Source: Paenibacillus sp. UNC451MF (GTDB taxonomy: Bacteria; Bacillota; Bacilli; Paenibacillales; NBRC-103111). Taken from it: a stretch of 64,000 nucleotides of DNA. The position numbers were made by a program, and so were the translations under genes. The notes under the pieces were generated by a model, which searched no databases, was not told the DNA's origin, and saw only the letters and a list, made by a program, of their open reading frames with translations. This document shows positions 1 to 8,309 of this stretch, piece after piece; position 1 is the stretch's first letter, and each line of letters opens with the position of its first letter. The stretch is from the NCBI RefSeq assembly GCF_000686845.1, contig NZ_JMLS01000004.1:1-64000 (forward strand). The letters are read 5' to 3'.

Positions 1-61
1 CCAATCTCATCTCAATGGCTTTCATCTTCACTTCTACTGGATAGCTTACTCTGGTTGTCAA
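1..61 (-). CDS. IS3-family transposase OrfA, N-terminal fragment (runs off the window)
   Basis: A TTG start at 61-59 sits behind a good ribosome binding site (GGAGGTG about 7 bases upstream) and opens MTTRVSYPVEVKMKAIEMRL. This is the usual opening of IS3-family OrfA helix-turn-helix proteins in Paenibacillus-like bacteria. It is a DNA-binding subunit of the transposase. Only 20 residues are visible, so it cannot be judged whether the element is intact. Family assignment rests on resemblance remembered from the family, not on a search. Confidence 0.55.
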   Translation of the reverse strand, partial: MTTRVSYPVEVKMKAIEMRL

Positions 62-155
62 CGAAAAAACACCTCCAAGGTTGTCTCCATATCTTACGAC
101 ATGGTTGCATTCTCTTGAAGGTGCTTTAATTTGTCTCACATTACGGGGTCAGTCC
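1..155 (-). mobile_element. End of an IS3/IS150-type insertion sequence (truncated by window edge)
   Basis: The stretch near 131-155 reads on the minus strand as an IS150-like terminal sequence (GACTGACCCCGTAATGTGAG and onward), followed by a ribosome binding site and the start of a transposase OrfA. The outer boundary near 149-156 is estimated from the IR pattern. The other end and any target duplication lie outside the window. Confidence 0.6.
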
Positions 156-200
156 CTTTAACAAGGCTGAGGGTCTTTTATTATTAATCAAATGAATCCA

Positions 201-995
201 TTAGCCAATCGAATGAATAATGCCTTGAATGTCGCGCAGATTCTTAATTTCGTAAGAAGGGATAATCTCATCTGTACGAGTAAGCTCGTGGCGGTTAATC
301 CACATATTTCGCATTCCCACACGCCCGGAGCCTAAAATATCCGTTATTAATTTGTCTCCAATCATAACCCCTTCATCAGCAGTAATGCCTAAAAGCTCCA
401 TCGCATGATTGAAAATAGAAGTTGCTGGCTTGCCTTCGCCAAAATTACCGGAGATAATAATATGATCAAAATAAGGTGCCAAATCAGGTACTCCAGCCAG
501 CTTCTCATTCTGTAAATCCGGTGATCCATTCGTAAGCAGCAGCAGCTTGTACTTTTCTTTCAGCTGCTTCAGCACCTCGAACGTTTCCTCATAAACAATA
601 GGACGATTACGACGCTCTGCTGGGAATAGCTCTCCTAGACGGTATCCAAGCTCAGGATCGTCGATGCCTAATGCTTTAAGCCCCCTTGTCCAAGATTCTG
701 TCCTATAGGTTGGAGCAAGTTTCTGAAGCTTGCGGAAGTTTTCGTTTTCTCCTGCCGTAAAGTTAGCCCATAGCCCTTCGAATGGATTAATTCCAATCAT
801 CTTAGTAAACGGGAATGTCTCGTAGGATTCATATAAAGCACGCGCTTCCTTGCGAACCGCTTCTTCCAGAGCCGCAGGCTCCAATGAATAATGCTTAGCG
901 GCTTCCTCACAAGTCGCCTGGAAAGCTTCCTTTACACTTCGATCGTCCCATAACAGCGTATCATCCAAATCAAATAAAACCGCTTGAATGCTCAT
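201..995 (-). CDS. HAD-superfamily hydrolase, YjjG/YsbA-like phosphatase
   Basis: A 264-residue cytoplasmic haloacid dehalogenase-type phosphatase. Motif I is D9-x-D11-x-T13 in VLFDLDDTLL. Motif II is the TNGS stretch after a run of leucines. The motif III lysine is in GEGKPATSIF, and motif IV is GDKLITDILGS. The helical cap lies between motifs I and II, which fits subfamily IA. Members remove phosphate from small metabolites, often nucleotides; the substrate here cannot be told. The start is supported by a GGA-rich site upstream (GGAAAAGGATGGAAC). It stands alone, next to an unrelated membrane protein gene. Confidence 0.85.
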   Translation of the reverse strand: MSIQAVLFDLDDTLLWDDRSVKEAFQATCEEAAKHYSLEPAALEEAVRKEARALYESYETFPFTKMIGINPFEGLWANFTAGENENFRKLQKLAPTYRTESWTRGLKALGIDDPELGYRLGELFPAERRNRPIVYEETFEVLKQLKEKYKLLLLTNGSPDLQNEKLAGVPDLAPYFDHIIISGNFGEGKPATSIFNHAMELLGITADEGVMIGDKLITDILGSGRVGMRNMWINRHELTRTDEIIPSYEIKNLRDIQGIIHSIG

Positions 996-1049
996 CCTAG
1001 TTCCATCCTTTTCCCCATATAATCTGTAGTTGTCGAGAATGACTTTTAT

Positions 1050-1562
1050 TTATTGTTCGGTTTTTAGCGCTACCGCATTGCGAGATGCAAATTCCTTAAC
1101 CTGTTCTGACAACTCTTTCATATTAAATTGATGATACAATTTCGTAAATACCCATTTGGTATTGCTTGTTGTTAATGAGATGACAACGGTATCCTTTTCA
1201 ATGGAAATTTCACGGATTTGTGCTGGCTCCACTCTACGATCTCCGGCAAACCTGCGGGAAACCAAGTAATCCTTACCGATTTTGAGAAAAGGACGACGCA
1301 CCCAAAATATGAATAGCGCTAAAGCAATGTAGCTGCCCCCAGTAACCCAATACAAGTTATCATTTTCATAGTTGCCACGGAAAGCTATGTAGCAAAAGAT
1401 ACCTACACAAAACAGGAGCAATGGTACTAGCCAGCTGCGACCGCGTACGGTTACAGCGCCATCAGACGGAGTATCGTAAAGTAAGGGCTTACCTTGCTTT
1501 GCACGAGTTTTATTGACCTTTTTAGAATTTTTAAGAACCATACGTTCCCATTTACGAGACAT
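1050..1562 (-). CDS. Conserved membrane protein of unknown function with PH-like C-terminal part
   Basis: This 170-residue protein starts with a basic stretch of about 40 residues. Two hydrophobic segments follow (about residues 43-60 and 72-88), separated by a short loop. The C-terminal 80 residues are soluble and alternate short strands (FLKIGKDYLVSRRF, VVISLTTSN) with a final helix. That pattern resembles small bacterial PH-like membrane proteins (YcxB/YdbS type), but no family could be assigned firmly. It lies in the same direction as the HAD phosphatase downstream, with a 54-base gap. No function is proposed. Confidence 0.6.
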   Translation of the reverse strand: MSRKWERMVLKNSKKVNKTRAKQGKPLLYDTPSDGAVTVRGRSWLVPLLLFCVGIFCYIAFRGNYENDNLYWVTGGSYIALALFIFWVRRPFLKIGKDYLVSRRFAGDRRVEPAQIREISIEKDTVVISLTTSNTKWVFTKLYHQFNMKELSEQVKEFASRNAVALKTEQ

Positions 1563-1831
1563 GTCCCAATCTCCTTATAGAGGTGCGCTCGACCTCATCA
1601 CTATACTTTGCTTCCAAACTCTTTCTGAATAAAAGGCTCTCTACCCTTTAACGGAACAAGACTGTACTGCGGTTTGAATGGAAATAATCCAAGCTTATCT
1701 GAATAATCACTGCAGCCTAAAGACTCCATTCATCGATACGCCAAAAAGTTGGAGCAACCGATGTGTCTGGTTTTCCAGATGTCACCATGTCCCCCCAAAA
1801 ATTCAATACTGCATTCAATCTAATTCCTTAA

Positions 1832-2026
1832 TTACTGCTTGTTGTCATCATCAACAAACTTAATGTTATCCAACTGATTGCGCAAGTTGCTTTTGAAAGC
1901 ATTAATATAACGCTTTCTAAGTTCATTGCGTTCTTCCAGCTCTTCATCCGTCAAGCCAACCGATTTGGCCTTGCGTGCCAATTCATTAATTCGTTTGATG
2001 TACTGATCATGTTCCATCTCGTTCAT
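1832..2026 (-). CDS. ynzC: DUF896 family protein (YnzC-like)
   Basis: A 64-residue, highly charged helical protein. The stretches INELARKAKSVGLTDEELEE and RKRYINAFKSNLRNQL are typical of DUF896 (UPF0291), whose Bacillus subtilis member YnzC is encoded in the SOS-regulated lexA/yneA neighbourhood. The same grouping is seen here, with yneA just upstream and lexA divergent, so it may share the SOS transcript. The yneB resolvase-like gene found between them in B. subtilis is absent. Its molecular role is not established. The ATG has a good site (AGGAGGATTCGC) upstream. Confidence 0.85.
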   Translation of the reverse strand: MNEMEHDQYIKRINELARKAKSVGLTDEELEERNELRKRYINAFKSNLRNQLDNIKFVDDDNKQ

Positions 2027-2170
2027 GCGAATCCTCCTGGTATTGTCCGGCTTGTTTCAGCCACACTATGGCTTCCAATCAAGCACAGCAAAAAATGCGT
2101 CAAATTATACTTTGACATTACAGGATTCGATTGTCAAGAGCAGGCGATGCGGAACTGATATTCAACAAGC

Positions 2171-2527
2171 TTAGGGTAAGATCAGAACTTGCCCAACTTG
2201 CAATACATTAGACTTTAGGTCATTGATTTGTTTCACTTCGTTCATATATTCACGGACGTTTTGTCCTTTTCCTGCATAATGATTGGCGATACTCCAAAGC
2301 GTATCTCCCTTGGTTATTTCTACTGAATGTTTCATATGGCTTCCATTGGCAGCTGCGAACACATCCGAATCTCCGCCGATTAAGGAAACACAAATACTTA
2401 CAATAAGTATCAAGATGGCTATGGTTAGCAGCCCTAGCATTCTCGTCGCTCTTCTAAACCGTCTCTTCTGCTTAATATGGTTCCCCTTTACCGAAACAAC
2501 CGAATTCCGAATTAACTGTTCATTCAT
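2171..2527 (-). CDS. yneA: LysM-domain cell division suppressor, YneA-like
   Basis: A protein of 118 residues with one membrane segment near the N-terminus (LGLLTIAILILIVSICVSLI) and a C-terminal extracellular LysM domain (VEITKGDTLWSIANHYAGKG ending QVLILP). This is the layout of YneA, which delays septation during the SOS response in Bacillus. The frame is open further upstream to 2548. The ATG at 2527 is preferred because it has a G-rich site about 8 bases before it, while the 2548 start would lie inside an SOS box. It is divergent from lexA, with a promoter whose spacer holds an SOS box. Confidence 0.85.
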   Translation of the reverse strand: MNEQLIRNSVVSVKGNHIKQKRRFRRATRMLGLLTIAILILIVSICVSLIGGDSDVFAAANGSHMKHSVEITKGDTLWSIANHYAGKGQNVREYMNEVKQINDLKSNVLQVGQVLILP

Positions 2528-2545
2528 GTACACAACTTCCGCCCC

Positions 2546-2643
2546 CAAACATTTGTTCTGTTACCAAAATAACACGAACACTTGTTTGTGTCAACGCGAT
2601 TTTCGAACTTATGTTTGTACGAACTCCGGTTCTGTGTTATACT
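2546..2643. promoter_or_regulatory. SOS control region: four LexA boxes and two facing promoters
   Basis: Four 14-base sequences match the Bacillus SOS box CGAAC-N4-GTTCG with few differences: 2546-2559 (CAAACATTTGTTCT), 2575-2588 (CGAACACTTGTTTG), 2604-2617 (CGAACTTATGTTTG) and 2620-2633 (CGAACTCCGGTTCT). A lexA promoter on the plus strand reads TTGTAC (2615-2620), 17 bases, TATACT (2638-2643), with box 4 in its spacer and box 3 overlapping the first bases of its -35. A yneA promoter on the minus strand reads TTGACA (2594-2589), 17 bases, TATTTT (2571-2566), with box 2 exactly filling its spacer. LexA binding should therefore block both promoters. Confidence 0.85.
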
Positions 2644-2677
2644 TTGGATAATTATTACCAATACTGGAGTGATACTC

Positions 2678-3301
2678 ATGAGCAAACTATCCAATCGGCA
2701 GCTGGCGATATTGGAATTTATCAAGAACGAAGTGAAAGATAAAGGTTATCCTCCATCTGTTCGTGAAATCGGAGAAGCCGTTGGACTAGCCTCCAGTTCG
2801 ACAGTACACGGACATCTGGAACGTTTGGAAAAGAAAGGCCTGATTCGTCGAGATCCGACCAAGCCTCGGGCTATTGAAATAACAGACGGGTCCTCAACAG
2901 AAGGAAGCCAATTCGCACTTTCCGTTTCCCGTGTACCATTGATCGGACGAGTCACTGCAGGGGTACCTATTACGGCAACGGAAAACATTGAGGATTACTT
3001 CCCGTTACCTACACATTATGTTGGCGATCATAATGTATTTATGCTTAGTGTCATTGGAAACAGTATGATTGACGCAGGCATCCATAACGGAGACTATGTT
3101 ATTGTTCGTCAGCAGCAATCCGCTAATAACGGCGATATTGTTGTGGCTATGACAGAAGATGATGAAGCAACCGTTAAACGCTTTTACAAAGAAAAAGATC
3201 ATATTCGTTTGCAACCTGAAAACACAACCATGGAGCCGCTTCGTCTCAAGCACGTAACTATTCTCGGACGCGTTGTAGGAGTATTCCGCGACATTCATTA
3301 A
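2678..3301 (+). CDS. lexA: LexA, SOS repressor with self-cleaving serine protease domain
   Basis: A 207-residue repressor. Residues 1-70 form the winged helix DNA-binding domain ([20 protein letters not shown], then [20 protein letters not shown]). The cleavage site is the Ala-Gly in RVTAGVP. The catalytic serine is in [11 protein letters not shown] and the lysine in [11 protein letters not shown], as in the S24 family. RecA filaments trigger self-cleavage and release of SOS genes. The start chosen is the ATG at 2678 (MSKLSNRQ); the frame is open upstream through the promoter and SOS boxes, so earlier ATGs are not credible. It is followed by a bidirectional terminator. Confidence 0.97.
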   Translation: MSKLSNRQLAILEFIKNEVKDKGYPPSVREIGEAVGLASSSTVHGHLERLEKKGLIRRDPTKPRAIEITDGSSTEGSQFALSVSRVPLIGRVTAGVPITATENIEDYFPLPTHYVGDHNVFMLSVIGNSMIDAGIHNGDYVIVRQQQSANNGDIVVAMTEDDEATVKRFYKEKDHIRLQPENTTMEPLRLKHVTILGRVVGVFRDIH

Positions 3302-3322
3302 CGAACGGCTCATGTTAAATGA

Positions 3323-3355
3323 AAAAGCCAAGTCAGTATGCCTGACTTGGCTTTT
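3323..3355. terminator. Bidirectional intrinsic terminator between lexA and the hydrolase gene
   Basis: A perfect 14-base-pair inverted repeat (AAAAGCCAAGTCAG / CTGACTTGGCTTTT) with a 5-base loop. Runs of A and T on its two sides let it end transcription from both converging genes. Confidence 0.9.
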
Positions 3356-3359
3356 GTTA

Positions 3360-4277
3360 TTACTTTGCCCCTTGCAACCCACTCTTAACGAAAAGACCAA
3401 TGTGTTCAAGAGCCTGCTCGCCTTCAGGCAAAATGCCTGCCAACTGCTGAAAAACACACCACATATGCTCCCATTTCTCCAGCGTGACATCTACTCCTGC
3501 AGCTTTTGCCTTATCGGCAAAACGAACGCATTCGTCGAGAAGCACCTCGTGATCTCCCACCTGTATGAACAATGGGGGTAATCCATGTAGATTTTGATAC
3601 AACGGTGACATAATCTCTGGCTTAGGCATTATCGAGCCCAAGTAATAATCCGCACATAGTCGTGAGCTCGCAAGACTACCCAGTGGATCAAACTCTGAAC
3701 GAGTAATATAAGACTCGCTATCGAAGTGTAGAAAGTCCGTATGGGGTGACAGACAGAATGCACCAGCCGGGAGCGGATCTCCTTTGTCACGTAAAGTTAA
3801 CAATGTCATAAGTGCAAGGCAACCTCCAACAGAATCTCCGCCTAGAATAATTTTCTTATTAGAAATTCCTTTGTCTATAAGCCATCGATAAGCCTCCAAA
3901 CAGTCTTCATTGGCTGCAGGATAGCGATGCTCCGGAGCAAGCCGGTACTCAATAACAAGCACTTTTGTGTTAGCGAACCTGGATATTCTAGCGACTAGAT
4001 CGCGATGGGTATCACAAGAGCCAGAAATGAATGCTCCTCCATGGAAGTACAATATCGTCTCTGAATCCCCTTCGGGTACATGTTCCGATCTCACCCACTC
4101 CGCTTTCATGTTACCGATAGTTACCTGCTCGGTTACGACACCGGATGGCTTAGGGAGCGCGTTTAGAGCTGCGGTTTCTTCTGATCGGATCTCATCCACT
4201 GTTTTACCGATAAACGAGAAAGATTGTTTTAAATGCTGCTTAATGGCTGTTATCATTTCCATGCTCGACGATTGCAT
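3360..4277 (-). CDS. Alpha/beta hydrolase of the hormone-sensitive lipase (HSL) type
   Basis: A 305-residue esterase-like enzyme. It has the oxyanion-hole motif HGGAF, the nucleophile elbow GDSVGG (serine), an aspartate in QVGDHEVLLDE and a histidine in EKWEHMWCVF, giving the Ser-Asp-His triad of the HSL/family IV esterases. It probably hydrolyses short-chain esters in the cytoplasm. The ATG at 4277 is chosen over the GTG at 4286 because GGAGGG sits 8 bases before the ATG and touches the GTG. A TetR-family gene lies just upstream on the same strand, and a matching palindrome precedes each gene, so it is probably repressed by that regulator. Confidence 0.85.
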   Translation of the reverse strand: MQSSSMEMITAIKQHLKQSFSFIGKTVDEIRSEETAALNALPKPSGVVTEQVTIGNMKAEWVRSEHVPEGDSETILYFHGGAFISGSCDTHRDLVARISRFANTKVLVIEYRLAPEHRYPAANEDCLEAYRWLIDKGISNKKIILGGDSVGGCLALMTLLTLRDKGDPLPAGAFCLSPHTDFLHFDSESYITRSEFDPLGSLASSRLCADYYLGSIMPKPEIMSPLYQNLHGLPPLFIQVGDHEVLLDECVRFADKAKAAGVDVTLEKWEHMWCVFQQLAGILPEGEQALEHIGLFVKSGLQGAK

Positions 4278-4298
4278 ATTGTTCACCCTCCAAATTAC

Positions 4299-4314
4299 TA
4301 CTGAATATTCAGTA
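4299..4314. promoter_or_regulatory. Probable TetR-family operator in front of the hydrolase gene
   Basis: TACTGAATATTCAGTA is a perfect 16-base palindrome about 20 bases upstream of the hydrolase start. A near-copy precedes the regulator gene at 4966-4981. Two copies placed this way are what an autoregulated TetR repressor would show; binding is inferred. Confidence 0.65.
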
Positions 4315-4331
4315 TTATAATTATAAAAAAA

Positions 4332-4946
4332 TTATTGATGATCCTGATGATACGCGCCGTGAGTGGACATCATGATTCTGAGGAAGAGTTCATCAAACCG
4401 CTTTTTCTCGACCTCGAAGTAATCAACCCATGAATCAGAGAAGCATAAATAGGAGAACAACGGGATTATGCCAGTAAAAAATTCTGCAATCCGTCTTTCA
4501 TTAGGATCATAAGAATGATTAGAATTCGAAATAACGGCATTGGCCTGCTCCGCATTGATCATCGCATCGACGACTTTGTAAATAATCGGCTTCCGATTCG
4601 ATTTCTTTAGGGAGTCTATAAACATGATTCGGATTATATCTGCGTTTCTTATTGCAAAGTCTTTGTATAACGTTTGAAGCCTGCTCTGCATGGTCTCTGC
4701 TTTGGATTGATGTGTGTCCTTCTTAGAGGTTTGCAGAAGTTCGCTATACTCCCTTATGAAATCTTCGAACAACACCTCCAAAATATGTTCTTTGCTTTGA
4801 AAATGATAGTATATCAATGACTTGGGTACACGTGCTTCTTCTGCAATCTGATCAATCCTTGCTCCTTCAAAGCTTTTCTCTGCAAATATTTGAATGGCTG
4901 CTTGCAAAATTCGCTTCCTTGCTTCAGGAATGTTCGTTCTCGGCAT
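4332..4946 (-). CDS. TetR/AcrR-family transcriptional regulator
   Basis: A 204-residue regulator. The N-terminal TetR helix-turn-helix covers about residues 8-55 (ARKRILQAAIQIFAEKSFEG, then IAEEARVPKSLIYYHFQSKE). The C-terminal ligand-binding part is divergent and gives no clue to the effector. It sits upstream of, and in line with, the alpha/beta hydrolase gene, and both carry similar palindromes upstream (4966-4981 and 4299-4314). The likely role is local repression of itself and of the hydrolase, released by a lipophilic or ester compound; this is inference. Confidence 0.9.
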   Translation of the reverse strand: MPRTNIPEARKRILQAAIQIFAEKSFEGARIDQIAEEARVPKSLIYYHFQSKEHILEVLFEDFIREYSELLQTSKKDTHQSKAETMQSRLQTLYKDFAIRNADIIRIMFIDSLKKSNRKPIIYKVVDAMINAEQANAVISNSNHSYDPNERRIAEFFTGIIPLFSYLCFSDSWVDYFEVEKKRFDELFLRIMMSTHGAYHQDHQ

Positions 4947-4965
4947 CTATTCACCCACCATTTAG

Positions 4966-4981
4966 TACTGATTGTTCAGTA
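4966..4981. promoter_or_regulatory. Probable TetR-family operator in front of the regulator gene
   Basis: TACTGATTGTTCAGTA is an imperfect 16-base palindrome about 20 bases upstream of the tetR-type start. It differs at only two positions from the perfect palindrome at 4299-4314, supporting autoregulation. Confidence 0.6.
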
Positions 4982-5070
4982 TTATTATATTCAATCACAA
5001 AGCATTTGTAAATAAGTGGAACAAACCTTTTTTGTAAAAAATACCTAGTCTGAATTATACTCTAAACATA

Positions 5071-5100
5071 AAAAAGCCCAGCACCAAAAGGTACCGGGCT
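5071..5100 (-). terminator. Intrinsic terminator after glnA
   Basis: On the minus strand a stem AGCCCGGTACC / GGTGCTGGGCT with a TTTT loop is followed by a run of T. It lies 20 bases beyond the glnA stop. Confidence 0.88.
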
Positions 5101-5120
5101 TCCTTCGTATTCTATTGATC

Positions 5121-6464
5121 TTAATAAAGAGTCAGGTATTGCTCACGTTCCCAAGCATGAACCTGGGTACGATAGATATCCCACTCGATCTCTTTCAACT
5201 CAATAAAGTGAGCCAGTGCGTGGTCTCCAAGTGCATCGCAGATCACATCGTCGCGAAGCAGCTCATCCAACGCCTGCTTCAAATCAACTGGTAGACTTGG
5301 GATACCCTGCTCTTCGCGTTCCTCTTCGGACATGACATAAATGTTACGGTCTGTTGGAGGAGGAAGCTGCATTTTATTTTTAATGCCGTCCAAACCTGCT
5401 TTTAACATAACAGCAAGCGCAAGATATGGATTCGCAGCAGGGTCAGGATTACGAACTTCTACACGAGTGCTCAGGCCGCGGGATGCCGGAATACGGATCA
5501 TCGGACTGCGGTTGCTCGCGGACCAAGCCACATAGCAAGGTGCCTCATAACCTGGAACGAGACGTTTGTAAGAGTTAACCGTCGGATTCGTAATAGCTGC
5601 AAAAGCACGAGCATGGCGCAAAATACCTGCCATATAATGTCTTGCTTCAGCACTCAATCCAAGCTTATCGCTCTCATCGTAGAACACGTTCTTTTTGCCG
5701 TTAAATAACGATTGGTGACAGTGCATACCGGAACCGTTCACGCCGAACAACGGTTTAGGCATAAAGCTCGCATGCAAGCCGTGCTGTCTAGCAACAGTTT
5801 TTACAACCAGCTTAAAGGTCTGAATCTGATCCGCCGCTTTAACGGCACTTTCATATTTGAAGTCGATTTCGTGCTGACCTGGAGCCACTTCGTGGTGGGA
5901 AGCTTCAATTTCAAAGCCCATTTCTTCCAATGTCAGTACGATTTCACGACGACAGTTTTCTCCCAAATCCATTGGAGCCAAATCGAAATAACCGCCTTGA
6001 TCGTTCAATTCCATTGTCGGGTTGCCATTATCGTCTGTTTTAAATAAGAAAAATTCCGGTTCTGGTCCGACATTCATTGCAGTATAGCCCATTTCCTCAG
6101 CTTCTTTCAACGCTGCTTTCAGAATACCGCGTGGGTCTCCTGGGAAAGGTCTGCCATCCGGCAAATAAATATCACAAATCAGGCGAGCTACACGGTCTTC
6201 TGTAACCCATGGGAAGATGACCCATGTGCTCAAATCCGGATACAGGTACATATCGGATTCCTCGATACGAACGTAACCTTCAATGGAGGAGCCATCGAAC
6301 ATCATCTTGTTGTCCAGAGCTTTCTCCAACTGGCTTACCGGTATTTCCACATTCTTGATCGTCCCCAGCAAATCGGTAAATTGCAAACGAATAAAACGAA
6401 CATTTTCTTCTTTAGCTATACGTAGAATGTCCTCTTTTTTATATGCTTTTTCAGTCACGGTCAA
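5121..6464 (-). CDS. glnA: Glutamine synthetase, type I-alpha
   Basis: This 447-residue enzyme condenses glutamate and ammonia with ATP to give glutamine. Recognisable blocks are the N-terminal beta-grasp ([20 protein letters not shown]), [11 protein letters not shown], the catalytic [17 protein letters not shown] and [11 protein letters not shown], and [13 protein letters not shown] near the C-terminus. The length is that of the short I-alpha form, which lacks the adenylylation insertion, so control is by feedback and by GlnR. The start is a TTG behind AAGGAGG; a GTG six bases later is an alternative. It is the second gene of the glnR-glnA operon. Confidence 0.97.
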   Translation of the reverse strand: MTVTEKAYKKEDILRIAKEENVRFIRLQFTDLLGTIKNVEIPVSQLEKALDNKMMFDGSSIEGYVRIEESDMYLYPDLSTWVIFPWVTEDRVARLICDIYLPDGRPFPGDPRGILKAALKEAEEMGYTAMNVGPEPEFFLFKTDDNGNPTMELNDQGGYFDLAPMDLGENCRREIVLTLEEMGFEIEASHHEVAPGQHEIDFKYESAVKAADQIQTFKLVVKTVARQHGLHASFMPKPLFGVNGSGMHCHQSLFNGKKNVFYDESDKLGLSAEARHYMAGILRHARAFAAITNPTVNSYKRLVPGYEAPCYVAWSASNRSPMIRIPASRGLSTRVEVRNPDPAANPYLALAVMLKAGLDGIKNKMQLPPPTDRNIYVMSEEEREEQGIPSLPVDLKQALDELLRDDVICDALGDHALAHFIELKEIEWDIYRTQVHAWEREQYLTLY

Positions 6465-6548
6465 TTTCTCCTCCTTAGATTATGTAAACTGACAGAGCAT
6501 GTTCTTAAGACGAACGTTTAGGTGTAAACACACTCTGGTGAAGCTTTT

Positions 6549-6962
6549 TTATTTCTTAAAGAAACGCGATAGCTCGCCTTGGATCAATGATACTTGGCCT
6601 GGCCGCTTGCCGCCGCCTAATAACTGCTGCTTCAGCATACGATGCAACTGCGTATCGGTTAACTCTCTTCGCTTCACTTCGGACTGTTCATTCAGAACCG
6701 TTGCTTCCTCAGAATCTTTGGAAACAGGCAGGAGTACTTGCTTAATACCGGCAATGTTAACTCCTTTTTCAATTAAATCTTTAATTTCCAACAAGCGTTC
6801 CACATCATTAAAAGAATAAAGACGCTGGTTACCGCCTGTTCTTGCTGGTATAACAAGCTCGTGCTGTTCATAATACCGGATCTGCCTCGCGGTCAAATCG
6901 GTCAATTTCATTACTATTCCAATCGGAAAAAGCGCCATATTACGGCGAATATCATCACCCAT
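6549..6962 (-). CDS. glnR: GlnR, MerR-family repressor of nitrogen assimilation
   Basis: A 137-residue MerR-type protein. It opens MGDDIRRNMALFPIGIVMKL, with the winged helix in LTARQIRYYEQHELVIPART and the dimer helix in VERLLEIKDLIEKGVNIAGI. All of this closely follows Bacillus GlnR. Feedback-inhibited glutamine synthetase activates GlnR through its C-terminal tail (here about residues 85-137), and GlnR then represses glnRA. It is directly upstream of glnA and shares its transcript from the promoter at 6999-7027. Confidence 0.96.
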   Translation of the reverse strand: MGDDIRRNMALFPIGIVMKLTDLTARQIRYYEQHELVIPARTGGNQRLYSFNDVERLLEIKDLIEKGVNIAGIKQVLLPVSKDSEEATVLNEQSEVKRRELTDTQLHRMLKQQLLGGGKRPGQVSLIQGELSRFFKK

Positions 6963-6998
6963 GACCTGATCACCCCTGTAATCTAAAAACCTAGCTTC

Positions 6999-7027
6999 AT
7001 TGTAACCTCACTACATAAACATGTCAA
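6999..7027 (-). promoter_or_regulatory. Sigma-A promoter of glnR-glnA, with a possible GlnR half site
   Basis: On the minus strand: -35 TTGACA (7027-7022), a 17-base spacer, and -10 TACAAT (7004-6999). The 17-mer CCTAACATAACTTGACA overlapping the -35 fits the TNACA half of the GlnR/TnrA consensus TGTNA-N7-TNACA but only part of the TGTNA half. A GlnR operator here is likely from biology but only half visible. Confidence 0.75.
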
Positions 7028-7061
7028 GTTATGTTAGGTTTATGCAATGTGTAAGCATTAA

Positions 7062-8309
7062 TTACAGTAGGCCACGGTCCATCATATTCTGCAATGCGGT
7101 AAGTACACCCAGCTTGCAGTGGGAGTATGTTAGACCTCCTTGCATGTAGGCAATATACGGCTCGCGTATCGGTGCATCGGCAGATAATTCCAAGCTTCCT
7201 CCCTGAATAAAAGTACCCGCCGCCATAATTACAGGATGTTCATATCCCGGCATATCCCAAGGCTCTGGAACGACGTGAGCATCGACCGCAGATGCCTGCT
7301 GTATCCCTTGAACGAATGCAATCAGATGCTTGTCGCTGGTGAACTGAATCGCCTGGATCAGATCCGTACGCGGATCGTTCCAATGCGGATGCGTCACAAA
7401 TCCAAGCTGTTCAAAGACAGCTGCCGCAAACACCGATCCTTTGACAGCTTGTCCAACCAAATGTGGTGCCAAGAACAGCCCTTGATAAATACTGCGGGTA
7501 GTACCGAGCATCGCTCCCACTTCCCCTCCGATTCCAGGAGCGGTCAAGCGATACGAGGCAAGCTCCACGTATTCACTTCTTCCAGCAATATAGCCTCCTG
7601 TAGCTGCCAGACCTCCGCCGGGATTTTTAATCAGCGAGCCGGCCATCAGATCCACACCTACTTGAGTCGGCTCCTGCATCTCAGTAAATTCCCCATAGCA
7701 GTTGTCTACGAATACAATCACATCCTGTTTCAACTGTTTGACGAAGCTAACCATTTCCCCTATTTGCGCAACCGTAAAAGACGGTCTCCACGAATAGCCG
7801 CGGGACCGCTGAATACCGATCACTTTAGTTCGTTCATTTATTCGACTGCGGATCTCATCATAATCAGGTGCACCGTCGGGCAGTAACGCTACCTCACCGT
7901 AAGCAATGCCCCAATCCTGGAGCGAGCCTTTCCCGTCACCTGGGCTACCAATTACTTTATGAAGCGTATCATAAGGTCTCCCTGTAATCATTAGAAGCTC
8001 GTCACCTGGTCTTAGAACGCCAAATAAGGCTGTTCCTATCGTGTGGGTCCCGGACACAAAATGTGGCCGCACCAAGGCGGCCTCCGCTCCAAACACTTCT
8101 GCATAAACCAAATCCAGTACTTCGCGCCCCCGGTCGTTATAGCCATACCCTGTCGATCCTGAGAAATGAAAGTCACTAACCTTATGATTCTGAAAAGCAC
8201 GAATCACTTTCCACTGATTTTGGTCCACGATACGATCAATTTCTTTCATTTCCCCCTCAATTACCTGCTCGGCACGCTCCATCCATGCCGTAATTCGTTC
8301 GTTAAACAT
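7062..8309 (-). CDS. ynbB: YnbB-type PLP-dependent protein (aluminium resistance / methionine gamma-lyase-like family)
   Basis: A 415-residue fold-type I PLP enzyme. It shows an N-terminal substrate loop (FHFSGSTGYGYNDRGREVLD), an aspartate-containing VFVDNCYGEF strand, and the PLP lysine in AGSLIKNPGGGLAATGG. The family sits between hflX and glnR in Bacillus, exactly as here, and is labelled both aluminium resistance protein and methionine gamma-lyase-like; neither activity is proven for most members. The ATG at 8309 (MFNERITAW) is chosen because the longer frame runs back through hflX. It overlaps the hflX end by 8 bases, so translational coupling is likely. Confidence 0.88.
   Translation of the reverse strand: MFNERITAWMERAEQVIEGEMKEIDRIVDQNQWKVIRAFQNHKVSDFHFSGSTGYGYNDRGREVLDLVYAEVFGAEAALVRPHFVSGTHTIGTALFGVLRPGDELLMITGRPYDTLHKVIGSPGDGKGSLQDWGIAYGEVALLPDGAPDYDEIRSRINERTKVIGIQRSRGYSWRPSFTVAQIGEMVSFVKQLKQDVIVFVDNCYGEFTEMQEPTQVGVDLMAGSLIKNPGGGLAATGGYIAGRSEYVELASYRLTAPGIGGEVGAMLGTTRSIYQGLFLAPHLVGQAVKGSVFAAAVFEQLGFVTHPHWNDPRTDLIQAIQFTSDKHLIAFVQGIQQASAVDAHVVPEPWDMPGYEHPVIMAAGTFIQGGSLELSADAPIREPYIAYMQGGLTYSHCKLGVLTALQNMMDRGLL

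Noticed and set aside
1678-1863. A 61-residue plus-strand frame before ynzC
   Set aside because: It has no ribosome binding site, unusual Cys/His/Ser composition and overlaps the end of ynzC on the other strand.
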